From Chryseobacterium gleum (lineage in GTDB: Bacteria; Bacteroidota; Bacteroidia; Flavobacteriales_D; Sanyastnellaceae): DNA of 9,076 nucleotides. The stretch is taken from the NCBI GenBank assembly GCA_943330925.2, contig CALQJP020000073.1, positions 1-9,076 of the forward strand. The letters are read 5' to 3'. The notes under the pieces were generated by a model. That model ran no database searches. It was not told the origin of the DNA and saw nothing but the letters and a program-made list of their open reading frames with translations. Below, one piece after another: positions 1-7,226 of this stretch. A program made the position numbers and the translations under genes. How positions within the stretch are numbered: the stretch's first letter is position 1; every line of letters starts with the position of its first letter.

Positions 1-1041
1 GACTTATACATGGGCGGTGCGGAGCACGCTACAGGCCACCTGCTCTACTCGCGCTTCTGGACCAAAATCCTGTTTGATCTCGGCTACATAGGCTTCGATG
101 AGCCTTTCAAAAAGATGATCAACCAAGGCATGATTCTCGGTCGAAGCAACCACGTGTACCGCATCATGGGAACCAACACATTCGTTACCGCAGAGCGCAA
201 AGACGAATTCGAAACACAGCAATTGTATGTGGACATTCACATCGTCGACAACGACATACTCGATACGGAAGCCTTCAAAAACTGGCTTCCGGAATATGCC
301 GGTGCAGAATTCATATTGAACGACAAAGGGCAGTATACGTGCACTTATGCCATCGACAAAATGTCGAAGCGCTGGTTCAATGTCGACAATCCGGATGAGC
401 TGTGTGAGAAATATGGTGCCGACACTCTACGCTTATATGAAATGTTCTTGGGGCCGGTAGAGCAGAGCAAACCGTGGGACACAAAGAGCATCAACGGCGT
501 GCACAATTTTCTGCGCAAGCTGTGGCGCCTCTTCCACGACCAGGAAAATGCACTGCAGATCAGCAACGATGCCGCAACGAAAGAAGAGTTAAAGGCACTG
601 CATAAAACGATTAAGAAAATCACAGAAGACCTCGATCGCTACTCATGGAACACGTGCGTAAGCGGCTTCATGATTTGCGTGAACGAATTGCAAGATTTGA
701 AATGCAACAAGCGCGAAGTATTAGAGCCACTTCTCATTCTCCTTTCTCCTTTCTCCCCGCACATTGCAGAAGAATTATGGGAAAAATTGGGACATGAACA
801 TTCGATAACTCAGGCAACCTGGCCCCTATTCGACGAGTCGAAAATGAAAGATGACTCCTTCGACTACCCCGTTTCATTCAATGGGAAAACGCGCTACTTC
901 CTGCCTTTAGGCATTGAACTCTCGGGAGCAGAAGTGGAAGCCGCCGTTCGCGCCAATGAACAGACCGCTCGCTATCTTGAAGGAAAAGAAATTAAGAAAA
1001 TAATTGTAGTGCCCAAGCGCATTGTGAACGTGGTGGTTTAA
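1..1041 (+). CDS. leuS: Leucyl-tRNA synthetase, C-terminal part (5' end outside window)
   Basis: This is the C-terminal 346 residues of leucyl-tRNA synthetase, the cytoplasmic class I enzyme that charges tRNA-Leu with leucine using ATP. The reading frame is open from base 1, so the catalytic HIGH motif and the CP1 editing domain lie upstream of the window. Visible here are the late catalytic-core segment GGAEHATGHLLYSRFW (bases 10-57), the flexible ATP-binding loop KMSKR (358-372; the family consensus is KMSKS), the block GADTLRLYEMFLGPVEQSKPW just after it, the anticodon-binding helical domain with SPFSPHIAEELWE (about 745-783), and the C-terminal end IIVVPKRIVNVVV. The sequence between the core and the KMSKS loop, including ENDILD/EAFKNW-like text, resembles Bacteroidota LeuRS as I remember it. 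The Arg at the fifth KMSKS position is the one notable residue. The kinase gene follows 19 bases after the TAA. Identification is near certain. Confidence 0.97.
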   Translation, partial: DLYMGGAEHATGHLLYSRFWTKILFDLGYIGFDEPFKKMINQGMILGRSNHVYRIMGTNTFVTAERKDEFETQQLYVDIHIVDNDILDTEAFKNWLPEYAGAEFILNDKGQYTCTYAIDKMSKRWFNVDNPDELCEKYGADTLRLYEMFLGPVEQSKPWDTKSINGVHNFLRKLWRLFHDQENALQISNDAATKEELKALHKTIKKITEDLDRYSWNTCVSGFMICVNELQDLKCNKREVLEPLLILLSPFSPHIAEELWEKLGHEHSITQATWPLFDESKMKDDSFDYPVSFNGKTRYFLPLGIELSGAEVEAAVRANEQTARYLEGKEIKKIIVVPKRIVNVVV

Positions 1042-1060
1042 TATTTGTGACCATCACCGT

Positions 1061-2515
1061 ATGCGAGCCTCCCTCCGAACGAAAATCTACCTTGCCATGC
1101 TTGCCATGGTGACGGTATCGTTTGCTGTGACGTATACACTCACTCTTTACGATCAATACGAGCACAATGACCAGGACAATGAGAGGCATTTCCTGGATAA
1201 GGAGCAGGCCATTCGCGCGTCGATGGAATACTTCGTTAATCAAAACGGAGGATATATTCCGGCAGATTCAGTGGTGTCAGTATTCAGCGATAAAGTGTGT
1301 GAGTTGAGTGATGTGCACGATGTGTTCATAGCACTGTTTGACTTGAAAGGCCGCTATCTCATTTCATCCAACTTCATTGAAATGGATACACTCGACATCC
1401 CGGAGTCGGTAAATTATTCCATACTCAAACAACTTTCAACCGGCAACGAACGCGCATACGTAGACCGCAATTTTGGTAAGGGAAATTACACACTTGCCTA
1501 TTGGTACTTCAACGACTCCAAAGGCAAACCGATGCTTATAGCCAACGTAGTCTATGAAAAGTCGTATGACCGCATCAGCGAGCTCAAATCCTTTCTGCGT
1601 GAGATCAGTACCGGCTATATCGTACTTTTCCTCTTAGCCGCGCTGCTGGCCTTTTTACTCTCCAAAAACATTACGCGTCCACTCGACATCATTACACGCC
1701 GCATTCGAAAAACAAAACTCGGCGAGTACAATGAACCAATTGATTGGCAAGGGAAAGACGAGGTTGGCGAATTGGTGAAGGAGTATAATCGTATGCTTGC
1801 GCAATTGGAATCGAGCGCCTTAAAACTCGCTCAAACCGAACGCGAAAGCGCATGGCGTGAAATGGCGCAACAAGTAGCGCATGAAATAAAAAATCCGCTC
1901 ACTCCTATGAAACTGCGCATGCAACAGTTGGTGCGCACATGGAAGGAGCAGCCCGAAGGATTCGATGATCGCTTGAAAGCGTTTAGCGAAAGCATGATTG
2001 AGCAAATTGATGCACTCACACGCATTGCCAATGAGTTTTCGCATTTTGCAAAAATGCCCAAACCGCAACTTGCTGAAACGAATTTGCGTGAACTGCTGGA
2101 AAAAGTAATTGGGTTGTATGGCGACCAGGAAAACGTACAGCTTTCATTTCACTGCATCGGTCAATCGAATTATGTGGTTATCATCGATAAAGACCAACTT
2201 ATTCGAGTGCTCAACAACCTGATCACAAATGCACTTCAAGCCATTCCGAGCGACCGAAAAGGCAGAGTAAGCGTGTGTTTAAGGGCCGGCGAAAAGGGAT
2301 TCCTCATTCGCATTTCAGATAACGGGGTTGGCATTTCGGATGAAAACAGAAAGCGGATTTTCGTTCCCAACTTCACAACGAAATCTACCGGAACCGGATT
2401 GGGTTTAGCAATGGTCAAAACCATCGTTGAACAAAATAACGGACGTGTATTTTTCTGGAGTAAAGAACAAAAAGGGGCTTCGTTTTTCGTGTTCATTCCG
2501 CATCCAAAAGGGTGA
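1061..2515 (+). CDS. NtrY-like membrane sensor histidine kinase (orphan)
   Basis: A 484-residue inner-membrane histidine kinase. In order: a first transmembrane segment (about residues 8-29), an extracytoplasmic sensor region (30-183) with a Cache/PDC-like strand pattern around DVFIALFDLKGRYLISS (inferred), a second transmembrane segment (184-200), a HAMP linker (201-253) containing P207 and a DEVGEL motif, a dimerisation/phosphoacceptor helix with H274 in AHEIKNPLTPMKLR, then the ATPase domain with N box NNLITNALQAI (385-395), G1 box DNGVGIS (D420), F box FVPNFTTK and G2 box GTGLGLA. All catalytic motifs look intact. The AHEIKNPLTPMKLRMQQL type of H box is characteristic of the NtrY-like subfamily. 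ATG at 1061 is used because it gives a basic N-terminus directly before the first membrane helix; no Shine-Dalgarno is visible. No response regulator gene is in the window, so ligand and target are unknown. It may be cotranscribed with leuS (19-base gap). Confidence 0.93.
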   Translation: MRASLRTKIYLAMLAMVTVSFAVTYTLTLYDQYEHNDQDNERHFLDKEQAIRASMEYFVNQNGGYIPADSVVSVFSDKVCELSDVHDVFIALFDLKGRYLISSNFIEMDTLDIPESVNYSILKQLSTGNERAYVDRNFGKGNYTLAYWYFNDSKGKPMLIANVVYEKSYDRISELKSFLREISTGYIVLFLLAALLAFLLSKNITRPLDIITRRIRKTKLGEYNEPIDWQGKDEVGELVKEYNRMLAQLESSALKLAQTERESAWREMAQQVAHEIKNPLTPMKLRMQQLVRTWKEQPEGFDDRLKAFSESMIEQIDALTRIANEFSHFAKMPKPQLAETNLRELLEKVIGLYGDQENVQLSFHCIGQSNYVVIIDKDQLIRVLNNLITNALQAIPSDRKGRVSVCLRAGEKGFLIRISDNGVGISDENRKRIFVPNFTTKSTGTGLGLAMVKTIVEQNNGRVFFWSKEQKGASFFVFIPHPKG

Positions 2516-2539
2516 TGCTCTTTGCTTTATTTTCGTGCC

Positions 2540-3826
2540 ATGCATGAACCCTCCGAACTAGCGAAAAAACTTGAGCATTATTTCGATCGACTTTGGCCTA
2601 TTTGCAGAAGCATTACGGGCAACGGACTACGACAATCGATGGATATTCTTCAAGAGGTCGTTCCACTCATCAAGCATGAAATACCCAGCGGTACCTCCGT
2701 ATTCGACTGGACCATTCCAAAAGAATGGAACATTACAGACGCCTATATTCTTTGTCCCGACGGAAGAAAAATCGCTCAGTTCACCTCCAACAACCTTCAT
2801 GTAGTGAGCTACTCAATTCCAATCGATCAACGCATTGGTTGGAATGAACTACAACCGCATCTGCATCACATACCTGAAATGCCCGATGCCATTCCATACA
2901 TGACCAGTTATTACAAGGAAAACTGGGGGTTTTGCATAACACACAACGAGTGGAAAACACTGCCACGCGAAGGAGAATACCGCGTGGTAATAGAGAGCAC
3001 GTTGGAACCGGGAAATCTTACCTGGGCAGAATGTGTGCTACCGGGTGAAACGGAAGAAGAAGTGCTCTTCAGCACCTACCTGTGCCACCCCTCGATGGCC
3101 AACAATGAGTTGAGCGGACCGCTTGCACAAGCTTTCCTCTATGAAAAACTGGCAGCGCTTCCGAAACGCCGCTTTACGTATCGCTTCTTGTTTGCGCCTG
3201 AAACAATCGGGGTCATCGCATTCCTTGCCGAACGCGGCGAACTGTTGAAGAAACAACTCCAAGCCGGCTATGTTCTTACCTGCTGTGGTGATGCCGGCGA
3301 GCTTACCTACAAGCGCTCCAAACATCGTACATCGCTTGCCGATCGCGCAGCAGAGCACGTGCTCAAATACCATTACCCGAAGCACAGCACGATTGAATTT
3401 GCAGTGGGCGGAAGCGACGAACGGCAATATTGCTCTCCCGGATTCAACTTGCCTGTGGGGTCGCTTATGCGCACACCATACCAACGCTACAGTCAGTACC
3501 ACACCTCTCTCGACAATAAATCGTTCATTTCATTTGAAGCCCTGGCAGAGACTGTAGAAGCGTACTTCAACATCAGCAAGGTGCTCGAAGAAAATGTTTG
3601 CTACGTCAACCAAATCTCACATTGCGAGCCACAATTGGGCAAAAGAGGTCTCTACCCATCGAGTGTTGATCCTCTTTTCAACCGCGAAGAAACCCACCGT
3701 TTGCTTCACTTCCTGAGTTTTGCCGATGGCAATAAGGATCTGATTGAAATTGCAGAATGGCGCAACGAATCTGCACTCCTTTACACATCCATCATTGACA
3801 ACTGTAAATCGGCTGAGCTCATTTAA
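2540..3826 (+). CDS. COG4310/DUF4910-type aminopeptidase-like protein
   Basis: A 428-residue cytoplasmic protein (no signal peptide) resembling the COG4310 group: M28 zinc-aminopeptidase-like fold with an inserted DUF2172-type domain and a C-terminal winged helix. Start ATG 2540 is preferred over an in-frame TTG at 2522, which would add only six residues. Visible marks (numbered from 2540): N-terminal YFDRLWPICRSITGNGLR (14-31), the metal-site region STYLCHPSMANNELSGP (178-194), FAPETIG with E221, GGSDERQYCSPG (291-301), YHTSLDN with H321, and a C-terminal segment LLHFLSFADGNKDLIEIAE that looks like the winged helix. In classic M28 enzymes the bridging ligand is Asp in an NDN-like motif; here the equivalent is NNE, so metal binding may be altered. 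Such genes commonly sit in surface-polysaccharide loci, and a glycan-type GT-B gene follows 59 bases later. Substrate and true reaction are unknown; peptidase activity should not be assumed. Confidence 0.85.
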   Translation: MHEPSELAKKLEHYFDRLWPICRSITGNGLRQSMDILQEVVPLIKHEIPSGTSVFDWTIPKEWNITDAYILCPDGRKIAQFTSNNLHVVSYSIPIDQRIGWNELQPHLHHIPEMPDAIPYMTSYYKENWGFCITHNEWKTLPREGEYRVVIESTLEPGNLTWAECVLPGETEEEVLFSTYLCHPSMANNELSGPLAQAFLYEKLAALPKRRFTYRFLFAPETIGVIAFLAERGELLKKQLQAGYVLTCCGDAGELTYKRSKHRTSLADRAAEHVLKYHYPKHSTIEFAVGGSDERQYCSPGFNLPVGSLMRTPYQRYSQYHTSLDNKSFISFEALAETVEAYFNISKVLEENVCYVNQISHCEPQLGKRGLYPSSVDPLFNREETHRLLHFLSFADGNKDLIEIAEWRNESALLYTSIIDNCKSAELI

Positions 3827-3832
3827 TCAAGG

Positions 3833-3858
3833 TTGTATGTAAATCCCACCTATTTTTG
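3833..3858 (+). promoter_or_regulatory. Bacteroidota-type promoter for the GT-B-like gene
   Basis: TATTTTTG at 3851-3858 is an exact match to the Bacteroidota -7 element TAnnTTTG. A TTG at 3833-3835 could be the -33 element, but the 15-base spacer is a little shorter than usual. Transcription would start near 3863-3866, giving a leader of about 20 bases to ATG 3886. Because the site overlaps an in-frame TTG at 3856, it argues against that upstream start. Confidence 0.5.
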
Positions 3859-3885
3859 ACCACCTGCAAGGTCGAAACCACATCC

Positions 3886-5286
3886 ATGGAACTGGTCCCC
3901 TTTTCCGTCATTAACGAATATCTGAAAGAGAAGCTGTTGCAATCATCGCGCTACAGCCGGCCGACCTATTCATTTTTAAAAATCTTTCAGCACGGACTTT
4001 ATTTCCATTTCACAAAACAGAAACACAAGGTTATTTTCAATTACCTCGGATTCCCGTTGTGGTTTCAAGAATTCATTTTCTGGCTTAAATCAAAACGCCA
4101 CTCGAGCAGCACAAACAAAAAGCATACACTCAAAGAATACGTCATTCTTGACCCCGGCCGTGTGATTCCGGATGAGAACCAACACTGGCGCTCTATCTAC
4201 TTCGATAAAATAGCAGCACTGATTGGAAAGGACCGACTCACCATCATCAACCAACGCGAAGGAAGCAAAAACGCGGCTGACTATCTGTTGAAGGACCTTA
4301 CGCATCCACTCCCTTCACTCGATGATGCAGAGCGAATTCTGCTCAAGGAAATTCATGATTCACTGAAATTCGCATGGAAGAGCAAACAATTCGGAGCTTC
4401 CGAAATGCGCCAAATTAGGTCGGCCATGCACATTTTCTTTGAAGAGTTCCGGGGCTACTACCATGTGCTGAAAAACCAGCCCACTAAAAAGCTGCTGTTC
4501 ATTTGTCACTACCACAACGAAGGACTGATTGCGGCAACGAAATGCCTGGGCATCGAATGCATCGAATTTCAACATGGCCTTATCGCTTCAAACGACCTGT
4601 ACTACGTATACCATGAGCAATTCGCTTCGGTTATTGGGAAGTCCTTTTTCCCGGAAAAAATGCTCGTATATGGCCCCTATTGGAAACGAATTTTAGAGAG
4701 TGGTTGTGAGTACCACTCCCATCAGATTTTTATTGCCGGCGACTACCTCTATCACACGAACCAACAAGAAGCGTCTGCAATTCAAAAAGAAAATCTCATA
4801 TTGGTTTGCGCACAAAAAAACATGCACGACGACTACACTCGTTACGTGCGCTGTCTCATGGAACACCTCAGCGCCTATCCCGATTGGCGTGTTATTGTGA
4901 AGCTACATCCGCTGGAAAAAAACAAAGAGGCATACTATGAGCTTAATTCATTGGGTGTAGAAATTCGCGACATTGAAACCCCACTCGACACGCTTCTTGC
5001 CAGAGCTAAGATTCAAATCAGTATTTACAGTACCACTTTTTATGATGCGTTGGGTTTTAATGTGTGCAATTACTCCCTTCAGAACTATGGCTCCATGAGT
5101 GACTACGCCGCTGATATCATCGCAGAGGCAGTGGCACTTCCATTGAACATCCAGGAAAACCCGGTAACAAAATACCTGAGCGAGTCACAAGATGTACAGG
5201 CATATGCGCCGCGATCAGAAGTATATAGCCCATTCGATCCATCCATAGTCGCAGAAGCTATTGGGCTGCATCAAGTTGATAATTAA
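3886..5286 (+). CDS. GT-B-like surface polysaccharide biosynthesis protein
   Basis: A 466-residue soluble protein without signal peptide. The C-terminal half has the pattern of GT-B-fold transferases of the CDP-glycerol glycerophosphotransferase/capsule-synthesis kind: CLGIECIEFQHGLI with QHG at 229-231, MLVYGPYWKRIL (259-270), IFIAGDYLY (281-289), a strand reading LILVCAQ (304-310), VIVKLHPLEKN with KLHP at 339-342, and ISIYSTTFYDALGFNV (378-393), where the STxxYDAL stretch corresponds to the nucleotide-sugar-side motif. The N-terminal half is less recognisable; it holds YVILDPGRVIPDENQHWRS (85-103) and LTIINQREGS. I choose ATG 3886 rather than TTG 3856 because a TAnnTTTG promoter overlaps the latter. 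It lies between the COG4310-type gene and a T9SS cargo gene. A role in making or modifying a surface glycan is inferred; donor, acceptor and even transferase activity are unproven. Confidence 0.75.
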   Translation: MELVPFSVINEYLKEKLLQSSRYSRPTYSFLKIFQHGLYFHFTKQKHKVIFNYLGFPLWFQEFIFWLKSKRHSSSTNKKHTLKEYVILDPGRVIPDENQHWRSIYFDKIAALIGKDRLTIINQREGSKNAADYLLKDLTHPLPSLDDAERILLKEIHDSLKFAWKSKQFGASEMRQIRSAMHIFFEEFRGYYHVLKNQPTKKLLFICHYHNEGLIAATKCLGIECIEFQHGLIASNDLYYVYHEQFASVIGKSFFPEKMLVYGPYWKRILESGCEYHSHQIFIAGDYLYHTNQQEASAIQKENLILVCAQKNMHDDYTRYVRCLMEHLSAYPDWRVIVKLHPLEKNKEAYYELNSLGVEIRDIETPLDTLLARAKIQISIYSTTFYDALGFNVCNYSLQNYGSMSDYAADIIAEAVALPLNIQENPVTKYLSESQDVQAYAPRSEVYSPFDPSIVAEAIGLHQVDN

Positions 5287-5293
5287 GTTAATT

Positions 5294-5307
5294 CTGCATC
5301 CATGCAG
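5294..5307. repeat. Short inverted repeat upstream of the T9SS cargo promoter
   Basis: CTGCAT-CC-ATGCAG is a perfect 6-base inverted repeat with a two-base centre. It lies 4 bases upstream of the proposed -33 TTG. It is placed where an activator or repressor site could lie, but repeats of this size arise by chance in a window this long, and there is no T tract to make it a terminator. Confidence 0.3.
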
Positions 5308-5311
5308 TGCC

Positions 5312-5339
5312 TTGTAATGACATTTGTCTTCTATTTTTG
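5312..5339 (+). promoter_or_regulatory. Bacteroidota-type promoter for the T9SS cargo gene
   Basis: TTG at 5312-5314, a 17-base spacer, and TATTTTTG at 5332-5339 match the Bacteroidota housekeeping promoter pattern TTG ... TAnnTTTG. Transcription would begin about 5344-5347, leaving a leader of roughly 12-15 bases before ATG 5359. The site sits inside the longer open frame that begins at 5302, so it supports the downstream start, as does the signal peptide that begins exactly at 5359. Confidence 0.7.
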
Positions 5340-5358
5340 GAGAACAATACACCAAAAC

Positions 5359-7224
5359 ATGAAAGCACTTTGTTTATTCTCAGCATTTCTTTTCAGCGTG
5401 CTATGCGCGTTTGGTCAAAACGAAGATGCCGCAGGTTCCATTCTGCTGACTCCTGTTTCAATGGTGAGCTACACCAATCTTTCCACTTCTCAATGCGGAA
5501 CCACCACCTACAATCTCGGTGCATCAACTTCATCGCAGATGCCTGCCGCTATCTCCGGCATCATGGGCAACGATGTATGGTTTCAGTTCGTTGCAGTTGC
5601 GGAAGTAGCTAAAATCAAAGTGTGCAATCCGAGTGCATTCGATGTTGCGCTGGAACTTTGGAATTCAGGTGCTACGGGCACTCCCATTTCCGTGGCAAAT
5701 GCAAATGGCTCAGGAATGAAAGAGGTCATCTGTGCATCTTCGCTGGTTGTTGGTACAACCTACAAAGTGCGCGTAGGGCGAGCGAACTCCAACGGTGCTG
5801 GCACTTTCAATATCCTTTACGAGCACCTGGCTGTAGAAATCAGAGCCAACTTCTTTCCCGACCCTCCAGGGTCAGCAACCTGCTACGACTTCTCTACCAA
5901 CTTTCAACGCACACCTATCACGTACAGTGTTGGAAACACCCGTTGGAAATTCGTAGATGCAAGCGGTAATGTTTACGGCCCATACACGGGCACATATCTC
6001 TTCAACTTCGGTCAAGCCCCTGAAATTTGTGAGACACTTGTCTCACTGACTGCATATGTAGAAGTGCAAGCCAACGATGTCGATTGCGGCACCATCTGGT
6101 GGGGATATTCGGTGGCTCGCCCATTAAATGTCTGCTCGCAAATTTGCCCCTCCGTAAGCGCCTCCGCAGGAGATATAAACTGTGGCGGAACCTTTTGCTC
6201 GATTTTTAATAATTCAGTTGCAAGCTCCTTTGTTGGAAACGGTTTCCAGTACCAATTCCGTTTTATTACAGACAATGGTCAAACCGAGTTCATATCTCCT
6301 TGGAGCACATCCCCCATCTTCCTGACAAGCACGAACCCCTATGTAAATTACTTCCGTTATGGCAAAGTTTATCAAGTGTATGTGCGTGTAAAACGTTGTA
6401 ACAACAACCCCACCTGGTGCGGACCGTGTGTTTTAAACTCATGCGGCTTCCCATACGCCAACATTACGCCTACCAACGCTATAAGCGGACTTTCCAATTA
6501 CTGCCTATGGCGCAATAAAACGGGACCTCAAATGGAGACGGCAGCTATTCCGGGTATGGACCAATACCGTTTCCGCCTTATGCCGGTTGACGCCTGTGCC
6601 GCCAATCCGTTCATACCTACCGCAGGAGCGATTACTACCGGCTGGGGAAGCAACTATTTCTTCTACCCAGCGGCCTATCCAATAACACTGAATCAAGTAT
6701 ACATCCTGCAAGCTCAGTGCAGGGTATTGCCTGCGACGTATACCAACCCGAGCGGGCAAACAGCAACCATTCCCGGTCAACAATCCGATTGGGGTTGGCC
6801 ATGTTTCGTAGGCTTCCGCAGCAGCGCTTCTCCGGCCGCAGGGTCAACAATTGCTTGCTGCTCATTCCCTACACCAGCGTCCATGATGCTGCCCGAAGAG
6901 TATTTGGGCGAAAACCGCTGGACCGAATTTTACGAATGGGAAGAAGAGCCACAACCGGTTGTGAACCCCGGGAAAATAACCATCATGAGTGTATCGGGCA
7001 ACGAGATCGCCATCAACTCTTCTGAATCATTACTCACCGGAAATGCTCAATACGAAATCTATTCGATGAATGGCCAACTGCTGCAAGCAGCAACTTTGCA
7101 AGCCATTCACGAAAGCGATTACACCACCATAGTAACGCAGGAAGAACTTCCGAATGGTATTTATGTGATTACCCTCTCTACACCTGAGGGGCGCGTTACG
7201 GAGAAATTCCTCGTTGCCAGATAG
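5359..7224 (+). CDS. T9SS-exported cysteine-rich multidomain surface protein
   Basis: A 621-residue secreted protein. ATG 5359 is chosen because it opens a classic Sec signal peptide, MKALCLFSAFLFSVLCAFG (1-19, likely cleaved at AFG|QN); an in-frame ATG at 5302 would bury it and lies upstream of the promoter. Regions: a beta-sandwich, PPC-like domain (about 44-156) with GNDVWFQFVAVAEVAKIKV; three degenerate cysteine-rich modules (about 175-263, 280-357 and 382-482); an acidic Glu-rich linker (about 511-532); and a C-terminal T9SS type A sorting domain (about 541-621) with YEIYSMNGQLL, LPNGIYVITLS and a terminal KFLVAR. Export through the outer membrane by T9SS with cleavage of the sorting domain follows from that family. 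There are no recognisable catalytic motifs, so adhesion or matrix function is more likely than enzymatic function, but this is inference. The stop lies two bases from the end of the convergent rnhB. Confidence 0.9.
   Translation: MKALCLFSAFLFSVLCAFGQNEDAAGSILLTPVSMVSYTNLSTSQCGTTTYNLGASTSSQMPAAISGIMGNDVWFQFVAVAEVAKIKVCNPSAFDVALELWNSGATGTPISVANANGSGMKEVICASSLVVGTTYKVRVGRANSNGAGTFNILYEHLAVEIRANFFPDPPGSATCYDFSTNFQRTPITYSVGNTRWKFVDASGNVYGPYTGTYLFNFGQAPEICETLVSLTAYVEVQANDVDCGTIWWGYSVARPLNVCSQICPSVSASAGDINCGGTFCSIFNNSVASSFVGNGFQYQFRFITDNGQTEFISPWSTSPIFLTSTNPYVNYFRYGKVYQVYVRVKRCNNNPTWCGPCVLNSCGFPYANITPTNAISGLSNYCLWRNKTGPQMETAAIPGMDQYRFRLMPVDACAANPFIPTAGAITTGWGSNYFFYPAAYPITLNQVYILQAQCRVLPATYTNPSGQTATIPGQQSDWGWPCFVGFRSSASPAAGSTIACCSFPTPASMMLPEEYLGENRWTEFYEWEEEPQPVVNPGKITIMSVSGNEIAINSSESLLTGNAQYEIYSMNGQLLQAATLQAIHESDYTTIVTQEELPNGIYVITLSTPEGRVTEKFLVAR
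5881..6804 (+). repeat. Three degenerate cysteine-rich protein modules
   Basis: The translated region shows three successive units at about 5881-6135, 6196-6429 and 6502-6804. Each opens with a Cys, runs to a [WY][KQR]F segment (TRWKFV, YQYQFRFI, QYRFRLM), continues to an extended strand (AYVEVQAND, VYVRVKRCN, ILQAQCRVL) and closes with a Trp/Gly/Cys cluster (IWWGYSVARPLNVC, TWCGPC, DWGWPC). Opening cysteines are about 102-105 residues apart. Similarity is at the pattern level only and was judged by eye; DNA identity between units is not evident. Confidence 0.5.
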
Positions 7225-7226
7225 GC

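Noticed and set aside
1039..1047. TAATATTTG between leuS and the kinase gene as a promoter
   Set aside because: It has three bases rather than two between TA and TTTG, and no -33 element at the right spacing was seen.
2522..2539. TTG start for the aminopeptidase-like protein, and a near-promoter TATTTTCG at 2528-2535
   Set aside because: ATG 2540 lies only six codons later and is the better start. The near-match has a mismatch, no -33 TTG at proper distance and would start transcription at the ATG itself.
3038..3502. Long - strand open frame (154 codons) inside the aminopeptidase-like gene
   Set aside because: It is antisense to a gene with clear family motifs, and its translation shows no recognisable domain.
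3856..3885. TTG start extending the GT-B-like protein by ten residues
   Set aside because: The TTG overlaps the TAnnTTTG element, and an ATG with a short leader follows at 3886.
5302..5358. Upstream ATG extending the T9SS cargo protein by 19 residues
   Set aside because: The extension covers the promoter and would place a hydrophilic stretch before an otherwise perfect signal peptide.
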